DNA of 33,096 nt from Vreelandella boliviensis LC1 (GCF_000236035.1 NZ_JH393257.1:542285-575380), one strand, 5' to 3'; shown: positions 19,219 through 27,662, numbered from the stretch's first letter. A program made the numbers and translations. Notes: generated by a model from the sequence alone, not told the origin.

Positions 19219-20469
19219 TTATTCAAAGACACGGTTAATCACCACTTCAACCGCTTCACCTTCGTCGATCGGCCCGACGCTGACGCTCTCAAGGTCACCA
19301 AACAGATCCCCCGGCTGAGGCGCGGCTTGACCGGTGGGCGAAACACGCACCATTAAGCGCGCTTCACGCACCTGGGAGATCTGCGCTTGGGGGGACATCG
19401 CCGCGCTGTCATCTAGCGTCACTGTCATTGGCAGCTCTGATACCTGTGTTCGCACCACAGCCAGGGGCGGTAACTCGCCCTCAATATCGCGGGCAGTGAT
19501 AAACACCGTATCGTTATCGTCAACGCGACCAGCGAGCTCTTCGTCTAACCCAACGCGAACCCGAATGCCGTTACCCACAGCAACAGCCTCTTCAGGTTCT
19601 ATTTCAAGTTCTATGCCCATGCGTTCCTGAGCCACGCGAATACCCTCGCGTAGCGAGGCAACCGTGTTGGGATCTTCGATATTGGCAATCGCTCGGCGCC
19701 AGTGATCAATGGCCTGTTGGTAATCGCCGTTATCAAAGGCATTAACTCCCAGTAGGCCCAGCACGGTGGGCTGGCGAGGGTCTTGCTCCAGGGTTTCATC
19801 GACTAGCGCCTGCACCTCGTCGGTAAGCTCGCGCTCGGCCATAAAGAAACGAATTTGCGCCAACTGGGCGAGCAGTGGCGGAATGCGCCCTTCAATGTCG
19901 ATCAGGCGCTCCAGGGCATCCACGGCTTTGGGCATTTGTCCGGTTTCGCGGTAGAGCGGAAACAGCGAGCTCCATACATTGGGGTTGCCCGGCTGGCGTT
20001 CGGCCTGCTCCTCCATGCGCTCGATATACATCGTAAGCGACCCATCAGGATCGTTTTGCACTTCTTGTTGCACGGCCAATAGCACCAGATCACCCTCTGC
20101 GCCCTTTTGCTGATACCAAATGACGCTAACGGCCACCACAGCAACCATCACCACTGGCACGACAATACGGCCGGCACTGGCTGTTTTGAGCGGCCGACGC
20201 TCGCGAAAAGCGGTATCTTCCAGCAGGCTGCGCTCAAGCTCAAGACGGTCTTCCTCAAAGCGGGCGGTATCAATATCGCCACGCTCCCGCGCCGCTTCCA
20301 GTGACGCCAAACGGCGCTTAAAAATCGCCACATTCTGTTCGGCGGAGCTGTCATTGGCTTCAAAATCGCGCTGCTGGTCATGCAGTGAACGCGCCTTTCT
20401 TAGCGGCGAAACCAACAGCCACAACGCGGGGAGCAGTAAAACGGCAATTGCAATCCAGAGCAGCGTCAT
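19219..20469 (-). CDS. ccmI: Cytochrome c maturation protein CcmI
   Basis: Apocytochrome c chaperone of the System I heme lyase complex. At 416 aa it has two N-terminal membrane segments (about 4-22 and 105-122), with the cytoplasmic loop between them carrying the heptad-like NVAIFKRRLASLEAARERGD. A periplasmic TPR domain follows (NPNVWSSLFPLYRETGQMPK; QPTVLGLLGVNAFDNGDYQQ). A C-terminal beta-rich domain (VFITARDIEGELPPLAVVRT; RLMVRVSPTGQAAPQPGDL) is typical of the longer CcmI/CycH form. The ATG at 20469 overlaps the ccmH stop by 4 nt (ATGA), so translation is coupled. Last ccm gene of the operon. Confidence 0.94.
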   Translation of the reverse strand: MTLLWIAIAVLLLPALWLLVSPLRKARSLHDQQRDFEANDSSAEQNVAIFKRRLASLEAARERGDIDTARFEEDRLELERSLLEDTAFRERRPLKTASAGRIVVPVVMVAVVAVSVIWYQQKGAEGDLVLLAVQQEVQNDPDGSLTMYIERMEEQAERQPGNPNVWSSLFPLYRETGQMPKAVDALERLIDIEGRIPPLLAQLAQIRFFMAERELTDEVQALVDETLEQDPRQPTVLGLLGVNAFDNGDYQQAIDHWRRAIANIEDPNTVASLREGIRVAQERMGIELEIEPEEAVAVGNGIRVRVGLDEELAGRVDDNDTVFITARDIEGELPPLAVVRTQVSELPMTVTLDDSAAMSPQAQISQVREARLMVRVSPTGQAAPQPGDLFGDLESVSVGPIDEGEAVEVVINRVFE

Positions 20470-20936
20470 GAAGACCTCTTACGGTTAGTCAGCGCTTCTA
20501 TACGTTGACGTTCTTCGGCGTTCAACGCTTTAGCAGAGGCGTTGCGGCGGGCGCGAACCATCAGTACGACCACAATAGCGCCTAGCAACACCAGGGCGAT
20601 GGGCAGGCCCCACAGCAAATAGGTGCGGCTCTCTAAACGCGGGTTGTAGAGAATATATTCGCCAAACCGCTGCACCATGTGATTAATGATTTCGATATCC
20701 GACTGCCCATCTTGCAGCAGTTGATAAACGCGATCGCGCATATCGGCTGAAATAGGGGCGTCGGAGTCATTGATCGCTTGGTTTTCACACAGCGGGCAGC
20801 GCATGGAGGCGGTCAAATCGTGATAACGCTTCTCCGTAACCGGGTCGTCAAATTCACGCAGCTCGATGCCGCCCGCCACTGCACCAAACGCTATGGCCAA
20901 CAGCACGAATGCTGCTAGCGTTCGCATTAGCGCCAT
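20466..20936 (-). CDS. ccmH: Cytochrome c maturation protein CcmH (thiol reductant of apocytochrome)
   Basis: Membrane-anchored periplasmic thiol oxidoreductase that reduces apocytochrome c cysteines before heme ligation. At 156 aa it has a signal or anchor at 5-22, the conserved LxxxMRCPLCENQAINDSDA motif with Cys47 and Cys50, a three-helix domain (RDRVYQLLQDGQSDIEIINH; GEYILYNP) and a C-terminal membrane helix around 107-127. It lacks the CcmI-like TPR extension of E. coli CcmH, consistent with a separate ccmI. The ATG at 20936 has a near-perfect GGAGGTGG at 6 nt. It overlaps ccmG by 10 nt and ccmI by 4 nt. Confidence 0.95.
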   Translation of the reverse strand: MALMRTLAAFVLLAIAFGAVAGGIELREFDDPVTEKRYHDLTASMRCPLCENQAINDSDAPISADMRDRVYQLLQDGQSDIEIINHMVQRFGEYILYNPRLESRTYLLWGLPIALVLLGAIVVVLMVRARRNASAKALNAEERQRIEALTNRKRSS

Positions 20937-21454
20937 TTTTCCACCTCCGGCAGAATTCGCTCGCGTACGTCTTGCGGTGATACGTAGCCTTTATGGTGAT
21001 AACGGATCACCCCGTCGGCATCGACCAGAAAGGTTTCCGGAGCCCCATAAACGCCGAGATCAAAGCCTAGCTCGCCCTCTGGATCAAAAATATTAACTTC
21101 AAACGGATCGCCAAATTCGCTGAGAAACTGCATGCCTTTCTCGCGGCTATCGCGGTAGTTGACCCCGACCATGCGAATACCGCGGTCAGCCAGCTCCAGC
21201 AGTTGTGGCATCTCCTGCTTACAAGCGGGGCACCACTCGCCCCATACGTTCACCAGGGTCACCTCGCCCTCTAATAGCGTTTGGTCGACGAGTCGATTCT
21301 CATCACGCAGCGTGGAGGCTTCAAAGGTCGGGAACTCCCGCGCCATCAGCGCTGAATCGCGCTGGGAAGGATCCAGCGAAAGGCCCTGGTAAAAGAACAG
21401 TGCCAGGCCTAAAAAACAGAGGGGCAGCAGTAATAGCATTAGTCGTCGCTTCAT
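20927..21454 (-). CDS. ccmG: Thiol:disulfide interchange protein CcmG (DsbE)
   Basis: Periplasmic thioredoxin-fold protein tethered by an N-terminal helix (about residues 4-22) that passes reducing power to CcmH and apocytochrome c. The active site is EWCPACKQEMP with Cys75 and Cys78, preceded by VTLVNVWG; the cis-proline loop is VYGAPETFLVDADG. The 175-aa length is normal. The ATG at 21454 overlaps the ccmF stop (ATGA), and the 3' end overlaps ccmH by 10 nt. Confidence 0.95.
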   Translation of the reverse strand: MKRRLMLLLLPLCFLGLALFFYQGLSLDPSQRDSALMAREFPTFEASTLRDENRLVDQTLLEGEVTLVNVWGEWCPACKQEMPQLLELADRGIRMVGVNYRDSREKGMQFLSEFGDPFEVNIFDPEGELGFDLGVYGAPETFLVDADGVIRYHHKGYVSPQDVRERILPEVEKWR

Positions 21455-23460
21455 GCCGTTGCCTCCCGCGCGCTCTCACCCTTGTTGGCTAAGCTCGATG
21501 CTTCACGGGTGACCGCAGCGCGGCGATAGCGTTTATCGAGTACCGCCAGCACGCCGCCGAAAGCCATCAGCAGGCCTCCCAGCCATAGCCAGCGGACGAA
21601 CGGCTTGTACTGCACCCGCATCGCCCAGCTGCCATCGCCCAGGTTTTCACCCATGGCTACATAGAGGTCGCGGAAAAGGCCTGGGCGCAGGGCAACCTGT
21701 GTCATCGGCATACCGGTGGCCAGGTAAAGACGCTTTTCGGGACGCATGGTAAAGCTGCGGCCTGAATCGCCTCGCTGTACTTGAAGAATGGCGGTGTCCG
21801 CCAGGAAGTTAGCCCCGCGACGCTCGGTTAACTCGGTCATGGTGAACTGATAGCCGGCTACTTCGACCGTGGTGCCCGGCGACATACGCACATTGCGCTC
21901 AATGTTGTAGTTGGATACTACTGCAACACCGACGATAGTAACCGCAACGCCGACGTGCCCCAACACCATGCCCCAGTACGCCAGGGAGAGCTTGCGCACC
22001 CCGGCCACAAACGAACTGGCGTGGCGAGTTTTATCGAACACATCACGCACCATGGGCAGCACAATCCAGAGTGCCGAGACAATGCCCAAGGAGACAAACA
22101 GGTTCCACTCTCCGCGATACAGCAGTGGCATCAATATGCCCAGTACCAGGGCAGCGACGCCTGCCAGCCACAGTTTACGGATCAGGTCGCGCGCCGCCAT
22201 GCTTTTCCAGCGCGTTACCGAGCCTAGCCCCATAAAAATACACATCACCACGGTGAGCGGTACAAACAGGGCATTAAAGTAGGGAGGGCCCACGCTGATT
22301 TTCCCCAACCCCAGAGAGTCCAAGATGAGCGGATAGACGGTGCCCAGCAGCACGGTGACAGTCATAATCACCAGGAAGATATTATTGACCAGCAGCAGCG
22401 CATCCCGGGAGAGCCAGTTAAAACCGACTTTATGACTCACCCGCGGCGCGCGTAGCGCAAACACCAGCAGCGACAGCGTTACCGTAATGGCCAGCAGCAT
22501 CAGGATAAAAAAGCCGCGGGCAGGATCGTTGGCAAACGCATGCACCGAGGTCAGCACCCCAGAGCGAACCAGGAAAGTACCCATCAGCGATAGCGAAAAG
22601 GTCGAGATCGCCAATAGTACGGTCCAGCTTTTAAACGAGCCGCGTTTTTCGGTGACCGCCAGCGAATGCACTAGCGCGGTTCCCGTCAACCAGGGCAGTA
22701 ACGAGGCGTTTTCAACTGGATCCCAGAACCACCAGCCACCCCAGCCAAGCTCGTAATAGGCCCACCAACTGCCTAACGCGATACCCACGGTCAGAAACGC
22801 CCAGGCGATATTTGTCCAGGGCCTTGCCCAGCGTGTCCAGGCCGCGTCCAAACGCCCGCCCATTAGGGCCGCAATAGCAAACGCAAAGACCACTGAAAAG
22901 CCCACATAGCCCATGTAGAGCATCGGCGGGTGCACCACTAGCCCGAAGTCTTGCAGCAGTGGGTTAAGGTCGGCGCCATCCTGGGGCATATCGGGCAGCA
23001 GCCGCTCGAAGGGGTTCGACGTCATCAGAATAAACAGTAAGAAGCCGACGCAGACCATACCCATCACGCCCATTACTCGCGCGACCATATCCCGCGGCAG
23101 GTTGCCGGTGAATAGGCTGGCCGCAAACCCCCAGCCCGCGAGCATAAAGCTCCATAGCAACACCGAACCTTCGTGGTTGCCCCACACCGCGCTGAACTTG
23201 TAGTACCAGGGCAGCAGCGAGTTGGAGTTGTTGGCCACGTTGGCCACGCTAAAGTCATCCAGCATATAGCTGGCGGTCAAACAGGCGTAGGCAATGGCAA
23301 TAAACACAAACTGCCCCACCGCCATGGGCTGGCCATAGGCCATCCACAGAGGTCGTCTAGTCGCCGCACCGGCCAGCGGCATCACTGCCTGCACCATCGC
23401 CATAAGCAACGCAATGATGAGAGCAAAGTGGCCAATTTCAGGGATCAGTTTGATAAGCAT
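21451..23460 (-). CDS. ccmF: Heme lyase subunit CcmF
   Basis: Large polytopic inner-membrane protein of 669 aa that receives heme from CcmE and attaches it to apocytochrome c. The tryptophan-rich WWD heme-handling motif is clear: GWGGWWFWDPVENASLLPW, around residue 237. Other family stretches are FSAVWGNHEGSVLLW, LVVHPPMLYMGYVGF (a conserved His) and GTFLVRSGVLTSVHAFANDP (another conserved His). About 14-15 hydrophobic segments are present. The start ATG has GGAG 7 nt upstream and lies 45 bp past ccmE. Confidence 0.97.
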   Translation of the reverse strand: MLIKLIPEIGHFALIIALLMAMVQAVMPLAGAATRRPLWMAYGQPMAVGQFVFIAIAYACLTASYMLDDFSVANVANNSNSLLPWYYKFSAVWGNHEGSVLLWSFMLAGWGFAASLFTGNLPRDMVARVMGVMGMVCVGFLLFILMTSNPFERLLPDMPQDGADLNPLLQDFGLVVHPPMLYMGYVGFSVVFAFAIAALMGGRLDAAWTRWARPWTNIAWAFLTVGIALGSWWAYYELGWGGWWFWDPVENASLLPWLTGTALVHSLAVTEKRGSFKSWTVLLAISTFSLSLMGTFLVRSGVLTSVHAFANDPARGFFILMLLAITVTLSLLVFALRAPRVSHKVGFNWLSRDALLLVNNIFLVIMTVTVLLGTVYPLILDSLGLGKISVGPPYFNALFVPLTVVMCIFMGLGSVTRWKSMAARDLIRKLWLAGVAALVLGILMPLLYRGEWNLFVSLGIVSALWIVLPMVRDVFDKTRHASSFVAGVRKLSLAYWGMVLGHVGVAVTIVGVAVVSNYNIERNVRMSPGTTVEVAGYQFTMTELTERRGANFLADTAILQVQRGDSGRSFTMRPEKRLYLATGMPMTQVALRPGLFRDLYVAMGENLGDGSWAMRVQYKPFVRWLWLGGLLMAFGGVLAVLDKRYRRAAVTREASSLANKGESAREATA

Positions 23461-23505
23461 GAGTGCTCCGCATAAGGCTTAGTTGCCAACCCTCGGGTAC
23501 GAAAA

Positions 23506-24015
23506 TTAGTATTCGCTTGCCTGGGGGACGCCTTCTTCGTCCAGGCGTTTACCCACTTCGGCGGCTTTGGCCTGGTAGTCGGCGGGCGAATAGCCCGCTT
23601 CTTCAAGCGCTTGAGCGACTTCGGGGGGCATATAGTTCTCGTCGTGGCGCGCAAGCACCTTGTCGGCATACAAGCGTCCATCGGCTTGAAGTTCACCGAC
23701 TACCACCACGCCTTGGCCTTCACGGAACAGGTCGGGCAGGATCCCGCTGTAGTAGACCTCCAGGTCATCGACGTAATCCGTCACAGTAAACTCTACGTCC
23801 AGACTTTCGGGGTCACGGGAAACCGAACCCTCTTTCACCATGCCGCCTGCGCGAATCTGACGTTCCATGGGCGCATCGCCCTGGGCAATCTGTACCGGGC
23901 TAAAAAACAGGTTAATGTTCGCGCGTAGCGCGTACAGGGTTAGCCCCACGGCAATCGCGGCCAGCGACACAAGGCCCAGAATAACAAACAGTTTCTGTTT
24001 ACGTTTAGGCGTCAT
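23506..24015 (-). CDS. ccmE: Heme chaperone CcmE
   Basis: Periplasmic membrane-anchored chaperone that binds heme covalently through a histidine and passes it to CcmF. At 169 aa it has an N-terminal positively charged [10 protein letters not shown] then a membrane helix (8-30), an OB-fold beta-barrel ([40 protein letters not shown]) and the heme-attachment motif [14 protein letters not shown] with His124 and Tyr128. A flexible C-terminal tail follows. The start chosen is the ATG at 24015 with GGGGGAG upstream and a 4-nt overlap with ccmD. An upstream frame open to 24147 inside ccmD is not part of the protein. Confidence 0.96.
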   Translation of the reverse strand: MTPKRKQKLFVILGLVSLAAIAVGLTLYALRANINLFFSPVQIAQGDAPMERQIRAGGMVKEGSVSRDPESLDVEFTVTDYVDDLEVYYSGILPDLFREGQGVVVVGELQADGRLYADKVLARHDENYMPPEVAQALEEAGYSPADYQAKAAEVGKRLDEEGVPQASEY

Positions 24016-24203
24016 TGAGCACTCCCCCTCGCGCTGTTTTCGCGCCGTGCGCGACGTTTCAAGCCTTTGAGTAGTAGGCGCTGCTCTGCACGCGCATGCC
24101 AAACGGTGGCGAGCAACAGCAGCGCGGTAACACCCCAGGCAGACCATACATAAGGTGCGTGACCACCCATGGCGAGAAATTCGGAAAATGAGGCAAATGC
24201 CAT
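24012..24203 (-). CDS. ccmD: Heme exporter accessory protein CcmD
   Basis: Small single-pass membrane protein of 63 aa that helps release holo-CcmE from the CcmABC complex. Typical CcmD layout: short N-terminal [20 protein letters not shown] (compare the family pattern F..MGG...YVW), one membrane helix with [15 protein letters not shown], and a very basic cytoplasmic tail ([15 protein letters not shown]). The ATG at 24203 overlaps the ccmC stop as TAATG, and its own stop overlaps ccmE by 4 nt. Confidence 0.93.
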   Translation of the reverse strand: MAFASFSEFLAMGGHAPYVWSAWGVTALLLLATVWHARAEQRLLLKGLKRRARRENSARGSAQ

Positions 24204-24955
24204 TAGCGGGTCTCCTCTACCTGGCCTTTGACCAGATCCTGTACCCAGCGCTTATTAGCTTCGCGGCGAAGAATCTCGCTGCGCGTGCGCATCAACGTTA
24301 AGGCAATAAAAAAACTGTAAAAACCCAGCACCATAATCACCAGCGGCAGCCACATCTCGGTAGGCATGGCCGGGCGCGAAGTCAGCGTAAATGAAGCAGG
24401 CTGGTGCAGCGTGTACCACCAATCCACCGAGTATTTGATAATGGGAATATTGATCACCCCCACCATGGCCAGCACCGAGGCTGCCCGTGAGGCGCTATCG
24501 CGGCTGGTAAACGCGCCACGCAAGGCAATCACGCCCAAATACAAAAACAGCAGTATCAGCATGGAGGTCAGTCGGGCATCCCACATCCACCAGGTTCCCC
24601 AGGTGGGCACTCCCCATACAGCGCCGGAAAACAGCGCGACAAAGGTCATGGCCGCGCCAAGGGGGGCCATCACCGCCGCTGCCATATCAGCCACTTTAAT
24701 CTTCCAAACCATAAACACCAGGCCGGATACCGCCATGGAGATAAAAATGGATTGGGCTAAAAAGGCTGCTGGCACATGAACGTAAATAATTCGGAAGCTA
24801 TTACCCTGCTGGTAATCCGCCGGGGCAAACGCTAGCCCCCACAGCGAGCCAACGACCAATAACAGCACCGCCGCGGCCCAGAACCAGGGCTGCAGCTTGG
24901 CGCTAATGGTGTAGAACCACTTGGGTGATCCCAGCTTATGTATAAAGGCCCACAT
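24203..24955 (-). CDS. ccmC: Heme exporter protein CcmC
   Basis: Six-helix inner-membrane protein of 250 aa that loads heme onto CcmE. The WWD motif is [13 protein letters not shown] (about residues 120-132), with conserved histidine in [14 protein letters not shown] and a second in WYTLHQPAS. Length matches E. coli CcmC (245 aa). AGGACAGGAC lies upstream of the ATG at 24955. The gap to ccmB is 14 bp and the 3' end is coupled to ccmD. Confidence 0.97.
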   Translation of the reverse strand: MWAFIHKLGSPKWFYTISAKLQPWFWAAAVLLLVVGSLWGLAFAPADYQQGNSFRIIYVHVPAAFLAQSIFISMAVSGLVFMVWKIKVADMAAAVMAPLGAAMTFVALFSGAVWGVPTWGTWWMWDARLTSMLILLFLYLGVIALRGAFTSRDSASRAASVLAMVGVINIPIIKYSVDWWYTLHQPASFTLTSRPAMPTEMWLPLVIMVLGFYSFFIALTLMRTRSEILRREANKRWVQDLVKGQVEETR

Positions 24956-24969
24956 AGCGTGTCCTGTCC

Positions 24970-25638
24970 TTAACCGTTAATACTGATACGCAGCGATGCG
25001 GCAATCGCCCACGGCGCCAACATGAGTGAAGCGGCGAGCAGCGCACCCAGGATAGCCAGATGGGCTGCGACGCCGTCTCCTAAAATGGCCGCCTGTACCG
25101 CGCCTGCACCAAAAATAAGTACCGGGATATACAGCGGCAGTACCAAAAGCGAGAGCAGCACCCCGCCCCGTGCCAAGCCGACGGTTAACGCCGCTCCAAT
25201 CGCGCCAATCAAACTCAAGCTTGCCGTACCCAGTGCAAGCGACAGCGCCAATATGGCGTAGCTACCCGCTGGCAGCGCCAGCATAATACCTAATACTGGC
25301 GCCATCAGCGCCAACGGTAAGCCTGTCAGCAGCCAGTGCACGGCCACTTTGGCCAAACTTAGCGCGGCTAACGGCTGCGGCGCCAATAGCAGTTGCTCAA
25401 GACTGCCGTCGTCATAATCGCTGCGAAACAGGCTATCTAATGAAAGTAGCGCGGCTAACAAAGCGGCCACCCACAGCAAACCTGGCGCAATCACCGCTAA
25501 CAGCTCTGGATCGGGCGAAATAGCGATCGGAAACAGCGTGATCACCAGGGCAAAAAACACCAGCGGGTTGAGCACTTCGCCACGGCGTCTAAGCAACAGC
25601 GTTAAGTCACGCACTAGCGTGGCCTTCACTGCGATCAT
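24970..25638 (-). CDS. ccmB: Heme exporter permease CcmB
   Basis: Membrane subunit of the CcmAB ABC transporter that drives heme release to CcmE. Six membrane segments and the N-terminal family pattern [20 protein letters not shown], then [20 protein letters not shown] and a C-terminal [12 protein letters not shown]. From ATG 25638 (AGGTGG about 5 nt upstream) the protein is 222 aa, the usual CcmB size. The frame is also open upstream to a TTG at 25752 that has a strong AAGGAG. That start would add 38 Ser/His-rich residues (HSSSHSSLHGASNSSLHGSD) built from a short repeat. The shorter form is preferred on family length, but the longer one cannot be excluded. Confidence 0.93.
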   Translation of the reverse strand: MIAVKATLVRDLTLLLRRRGEVLNPLVFFALVITLFPIAISPDPELLAVIAPGLLWVAALLAALLSLDSLFRSDYDDGSLEQLLLAPQPLAALSLAKVAVHWLLTGLPLALMAPVLGIMLALPAGSYAILALSLALGTASLSLIGAIGAALTVGLARGGVLLSLLVLPLYIPVLIFGAGAVQAAILGDGVAAHLAILGALLAASLMLAPWAIAASLRISING

Positions 25639-25764
25639 CAAACCACCTGGGTGCTCACGCAGTGGCACTGCTGAAACCTGCTGGGTGGTGTCTGAACCAT
25701 GTAGAGAGCTATTTGAAGCACCATGCAAAGAGCTATGTGAAGAGCTATGCAACCCTTTCTCCTT

Positions 25765-26409
25765 CTACCCCAGCGCAATCCGTCTCAACAACGGTGAAGC
25801 GGTTAACTCGTGGTGTGTGGTTACTAGCACGCAGCCACCCGACTGAGCGTGAGCAACAAGCTGTCTTTCTAGATCAGCGACGCCGTGGCGATCTATCGCG
25901 GTAAAAGGTTCATCCAGTACCCAAAGTGCACGTGGCGTTAGCGTTAAGCGCGCCAGCGCCACACGGCGTTGCTGGCCTGCCGAGAGTTGCCCTGCGGGCA
26001 CGTCTTCAAAGCCTGCTAAACCAACCCGTTCAAGGGCATCCAGGCGCTGCTCTTCGTGACCGTTTGCTCCGCTACTCTCTTCATTACTCTCACCACTTAA
26101 CGCCTGATACCACGCTAAATTTTCTAACGGGGAGAGACCTGACTTTATGCCCGGGGCGTGTCCTAAATAGAGCAAATTAGCCAGGAAGTGTTCACGCGCA
26201 TCGTTCATCGCAGCGCCATTCCAGAACAGCTCGCCCTGATAGTCGCTAAGCTGCCCGGAGAGAATTTTTAGCAGGCTGGTTTTACCACTGCCATTGGGGC
26301 CCTCAATACGCACAATTTCACCACTGCGAATATCAAGATCCAGCCCTTGAAAAAGCCAACGATCGTCGCGCTCACAGGCAAGCTGTCGGGCTTGTAGACA
26401 CAGGCTCAA
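25765..26409 (-). CDS. ccmA: Heme exporter ATP-binding protein CcmA
   Basis: ATPase subunit of the CcmAB transporter. Walker A is EGPNGSGKTSLLKIL (GPNGSGKT at 37-44), the signature motif LSAGQQRRVALARL, Walker B ALWVLDEPFTAID and the switch histidine in VTTHHELT. The start taken is TTG at 26409 with GGAGAG about 5 nt upstream, giving 214 aa beginning MSLCLQARQLACERDDRWLF, the usual family beginning. A GTG at 26475 would add 22 residues unlike CcmA. Between LSGESN and EEQRLDAL there is a short S/E/G-rich loop. First gene of the ccm operon, divergent from the S24-yigZ operon; the 197-bp gap carries the SOS-like boxes. Confidence 0.95.
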   Translation of the reverse strand: MSLCLQARQLACERDDRWLFQGLDLDIRSGEIVRIEGPNGSGKTSLLKILSGQLSDYQGELFWNGAAMNDAREHFLANLLYLGHAPGIKSGLSPLENLAWYQALSGESNEESSGANGHEEQRLDALERVGLAGFEDVPAGQLSAGQQRRVALARLTLTPRALWVLDEPFTAIDRHGVADLERQLVAHAQSGGCVLVTTHHELTASPLLRRIALG

Positions 26410-26540
26410 GCGTCTCTCCAGGCATATTGATTTCGCGTCGAACTTTACACGTAAAGCCCCTTTCTCGCCACTCACACAATGCGGCGCTGGGTCGCAGCGT
26501 GATCTCCATCAATACGTCGTAAGACCAATTATCACTAGCA

Positions 26541-26556
26541 CTGTATGCAAAAACAG
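26541..26556. promoter_or_regulatory. LexA (SOS) box 1, perfect CTGT-N8-ACAG
   Basis: CTGTATGCAAAAACAG matches the E. coli-type SOS consensus exactly in both half-sites and resembles the umuDC operator. It lies 51 bp before the S24 start codon. A plausible -10 (TAAAAT, 26560-26565) follows directly, so a bound repressor would block that promoter. Confidence 0.7.
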
Positions 26557-26573
26557 GTCTAAAATGAAAACCA

Positions 26574-26589
26574 CTGTATGAAAGAACAT
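26574..26589. promoter_or_regulatory. LexA (SOS) box 2, one mismatch
   Basis: CTGTATGAAAGAACAT has one change in the second half-site (ACAT). It is a near copy of box 1 exactly 33 bp downstream (about three helical turns), flanking bases included (CACTGTATG in both). It lies close to the expected transcription start. Confidence 0.55.
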
Positions 26590-26606
26590 GCAATGGAGAT
26601 TTCCTA

Positions 26607-27011
26607 ATGACCCTATCGATGGCAGCACCTGCCGCTACGTTCGGCCGTAGACAACCTGCACCGCGTCCATACGCGATGGCGCCTAGCGTTACCCGACGCA
26701 ACACCTATGCACTCAAAGTGCGCGGTAACGCACTGTGTGATTGCAACTTGTTCGATGGCGATGTCATTATTATCCGTCGCTATCAACACGATACCCAGAC
26801 AGAAACAGCTGTTGCCGAAATAAACCAGCAAACCATCGCCTTGAGGCAGCTCTCTATTAGCCGCTTTGGTGTGGAGCTATGGCCAGAAGATGCACTGCAG
26901 CCAGCGCTTTTTTTGCATAACCGGGATATTCAGGTACTCGGTATGGTAATGGGTGTCGAACCACATCCAAGAGCTTGCCTGAAAAGTAAGCATACCTTTA
27001 CGGAGCATTAA
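26607..27011 (+). CDS. LexA/UmuD-like S24-domain protein lacking catalytic residues
   Basis: A 134-aa protein made of little more than the LexA/UmuD C-terminal (S24) fold. Residues 34-56 (YALKVRGNALCDCNLFDGDV, then III) align without gaps to the UmuD/LexA stretch that normally carries the nucleophile in GxSM; here it is GNAL, so the serine position is Ala42. The lysine position (TVK in relatives) reads IALR, Arg80. The end VELWPEDALQPALFLHNRDI and QVLGMVMGVE matches the last strands. There is no HTH DNA-binding domain, and no Ala-Gly or Cys-Gly cleavage site is evident in the first 33 residues. GGAG lies 8 nt before the ATG. Its stop overlaps the yigZ start (TAATG). No umuC follows. Self-cleavage is unlikely; a dimerising partner role is speculation. 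Confidence 0.78.
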   Translation: MTLSMAAPAATFGRRQPAPRPYAMAPSVTRRNTYALKVRGNALCDCNLFDGDVIIIRRYQHDTQTETAVAEINQQTIALRQLSISRFGVELWPEDALQPALFLHNRDIQVLGMVMGVEPHPRACLKSKHTFTEH

Positions 27012-27637
27012 TGCGCTATCGGGTTCCCGAGCTATCCCCTGCATCATGCCATACGGCTGACATTGAAGTAGAAAAGAGCCAATTTATTACCTGGCTTTGC
27101 CACGCCCCTGATATCAACACATTCACCAACCTGCTGAATGCGGCGAAAACCGCGCACCCTAATGCCAGCCACCACTGCACTGCCTATATAGCCGGGCCAC
27201 CCGGCGAGCAAAACTTGATCGGCTTTTCCGATGATGGCGAGCCTGGCGGCACCGCTGGCCGTCCCATGTATCAAGTTCTCCAGGGTAGCCAACTTGGCCA
27301 GATCGGTTGTGTGGTCATTCGTTATTTTGGCGGCACAAAACTCGGCACCGGAGGCCTAGCCCGTGCCTACGCCCAGGCGGTTAGCCATGCCCTTGAGACG
27401 CTACCTACACGAGAAGTCGTCGAGCGCGATTCTTACTCCCTGCGACTCACATTTGCTAATGAAGCGACTGCCCGCAGTTGGTGCGAAGAACGTGATATTC
27501 CTATTGAGCAGGCCGATTACGATGGCGATGGCGTGCGCCTAACCATTGGCTGGCCACGGGACTATCCATTGGATATTACCCCGCTGGAAAACCGCTTAAA
27601 GAGTGCTGTTGAGGTTCTCGCTGCACCAAAGGCATGA
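27011..27637 (+). CDS. yigZ: YigZ, IMPACT family protein
   Basis: Protein of 208 aa in the YigZ/IMPACT family (UPF0029 N-terminal plus a C-terminal ferredoxin-like domain). Eukaryotic IMPACT regulates Gcn2; the bacterial role is unclear. The diagnostic motifs are SDDGEPGGTAGRPM (residues 73-86) and IRYFGGTKLGTGGLARAY (103-120), preceded by KSQFITWLCHAPD and HHCTAYI. Length matches E. coli YigZ (about 205 aa). The ATG overlaps the stop of the S24 gene (TAATG), so it is translated from the same mRNA and would share SOS-type control (inference). It converges on oadB with array B in between. Confidence 0.94.
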   Translation: MRYRVPELSPASCHTADIEVEKSQFITWLCHAPDINTFTNLLNAAKTAHPNASHHCTAYIAGPPGEQNLIGFSDDGEPGGTAGRPMYQVLQGSQLGQIGCVVIRYFGGTKLGTGGLARAYAQAVSHALETLPTREVVERDSYSLRLTFANEATARSWCEERDIPIEQADYDGDGVRLTIGWPRDYPLDITPLENRLKSAVEVLAAPKA

Positions 27638-27662
27638 CGCAGCAGAGCAAAAAGGCCCCATA

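Noticed and set aside
24016..24147. 44-residue N-terminal extension of CcmE
   Set aside because: It overlaps ccmD and has basic, non-family sequence; the ATG at 24015 has a strong ribosome-binding site and family start.
26372..26704. 110-codon minus-strand frame crossing the S24 start and the ccmA start
   Set aside because: It lacks a recognisable domain, overlaps the SOS boxes and two well-supported gene starts, and continues out of frame into ccmA.
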